NCBI RefSeq assembly: GCF_014897815.1
Contig: NZ_JABUZG010000057.1
Span: 163,053 to 217,350, forward strand
Direction: 5' to 3'
Source: Psychrobacter sp. PG1
Lineage (GTDB): Bacteria; Pseudomonadota; Gammaproteobacteria; Pseudomonadales; Moraxellaceae
DNA: 54,298 nucleotides
This document shows positions 54,264 to 54,298 of this stretch, in pieces. The notes beneath the pieces are model-generated. The model had not been told where the DNA came from and made no database searches. It was given only the letters and a program-made list of their open reading frames with translations. The stretch's first letter is position 1; the number at the start of each line of letters is the position of its first letter. Position numbers and translations under genes: made by a program.

Positions 54264-54298
54264 TGGATTCAACATCGAAGTGCAACGCACCCGAATCT
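54264..54298. mobile_element. Possible IS30-family terminus, truncated by window end
   Basis: GGATTCAACATCGAAGTGCAACGCAC recalls IS30-type terminal repeats (GATTCAA...CAACGCA). Only one end, no transposase and no target duplication can be seen, so this is a weak call. Confidence 0.25.

Larger units (their letters stand above)
53840..54298. other. Region after fumC, no gene recognised
   Basis: 459 bases to the window end. It contains the fumC terminator (53958-54006), an A+T-rich inverted repeat TGATGAT-N16-ATCATCA at 54124-54153, and at the very end a sequence that may be an insertion-sequence terminus. No open frame is convincing. Confidence 0.55.

Overview
The window looks like chromosome from a gammaproteobacterium of the Moraxellaceae, most probably Psychrobacter. 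This is inferred from overall protein character, moderate GC content and the mix of hut, purine-degradation, TonB/siderophore, TopA, Lon and FumC genes. No database search was possible. Nearly all sequence is ordinary, well-spaced chromosomal coding DNA. I see no prophage, CRISPR array, rRNA, tRNA or complete mobile element; only the last ~35 bases hint at an insertion-sequence end.

Layout. 1-1872 (minus): a small signalling-type group of a Roadblock/LC7 protein, a stand-alone Aer-like PAS protein and a cytosolic phosphonate-binding-like protein cut by the window edge. 2509-4635 (plus): NADP-type glutamate dehydrogenase and a two-PepSY exported protein. 4800-13190: a complete histidine-utilisation cluster. 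hutU, a YjiH-family carrier, hutH, hutG and hutI are on minus, with the repressor gene hutC divergent and a perfect TTGTATATACAA palindrome between them. Histidine becomes urocanate, imidazolonepropionate, formiminoglutamate and finally glutamate plus formamide. 13505-15913 (plus): a cystine-type amino-acid ABC importer. 16078-17025: an EamA exporter. 17329-19838 (minus): trpR-trpE-trpG.

20071-27641: a purine-ring degradation cluster. allA, allE, puuE, puuD, uraH and uraD are on minus. A divergent RutR-like TetR regulator and an NCS2 xanthine/urate permease follow. Urate is oxidised by the membrane-cytochrome enzyme PuuD, passed through UraH and UraD to allantoin, then PuuE to allantoate. AllE and AllA complete the route to glyoxylate and urea, but the allantoate amidohydrolase needed between PuuE and AllE is not in the window. 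Two near-identical RutR-type palindromes (25274-25287 and 27846-27859) suggest the regulator controls both the enzyme operon and the permease.

28298-39501: an iron-uptake region. It holds a TonB-dependent receptor, a PepSY-TM (PiuB-like) protein, a four-gene siderophore ABC importer with a small membrane protein, and tonB-exbB-exbD, with Fur-box-like sequences at the expected promoters. 39659-54298: housekeeping and unknown genes. These are a DUF2799-type lipoprotein, an anchored unknown, topA, sodC, a META-like lipoprotein, lon with a long acidic N-terminal extension, a Na+/H+ antiporter-family carrier, a 5-formyl-THF cyclo-ligase operon with two unknown genes, and fumC.

Best candidates for something new are the Roadblock/PAS/binding-protein trio, the RutR-like purine regulon, the acidic Lon extension and the 13-bp tandem repeat at the 3' end of trpR.
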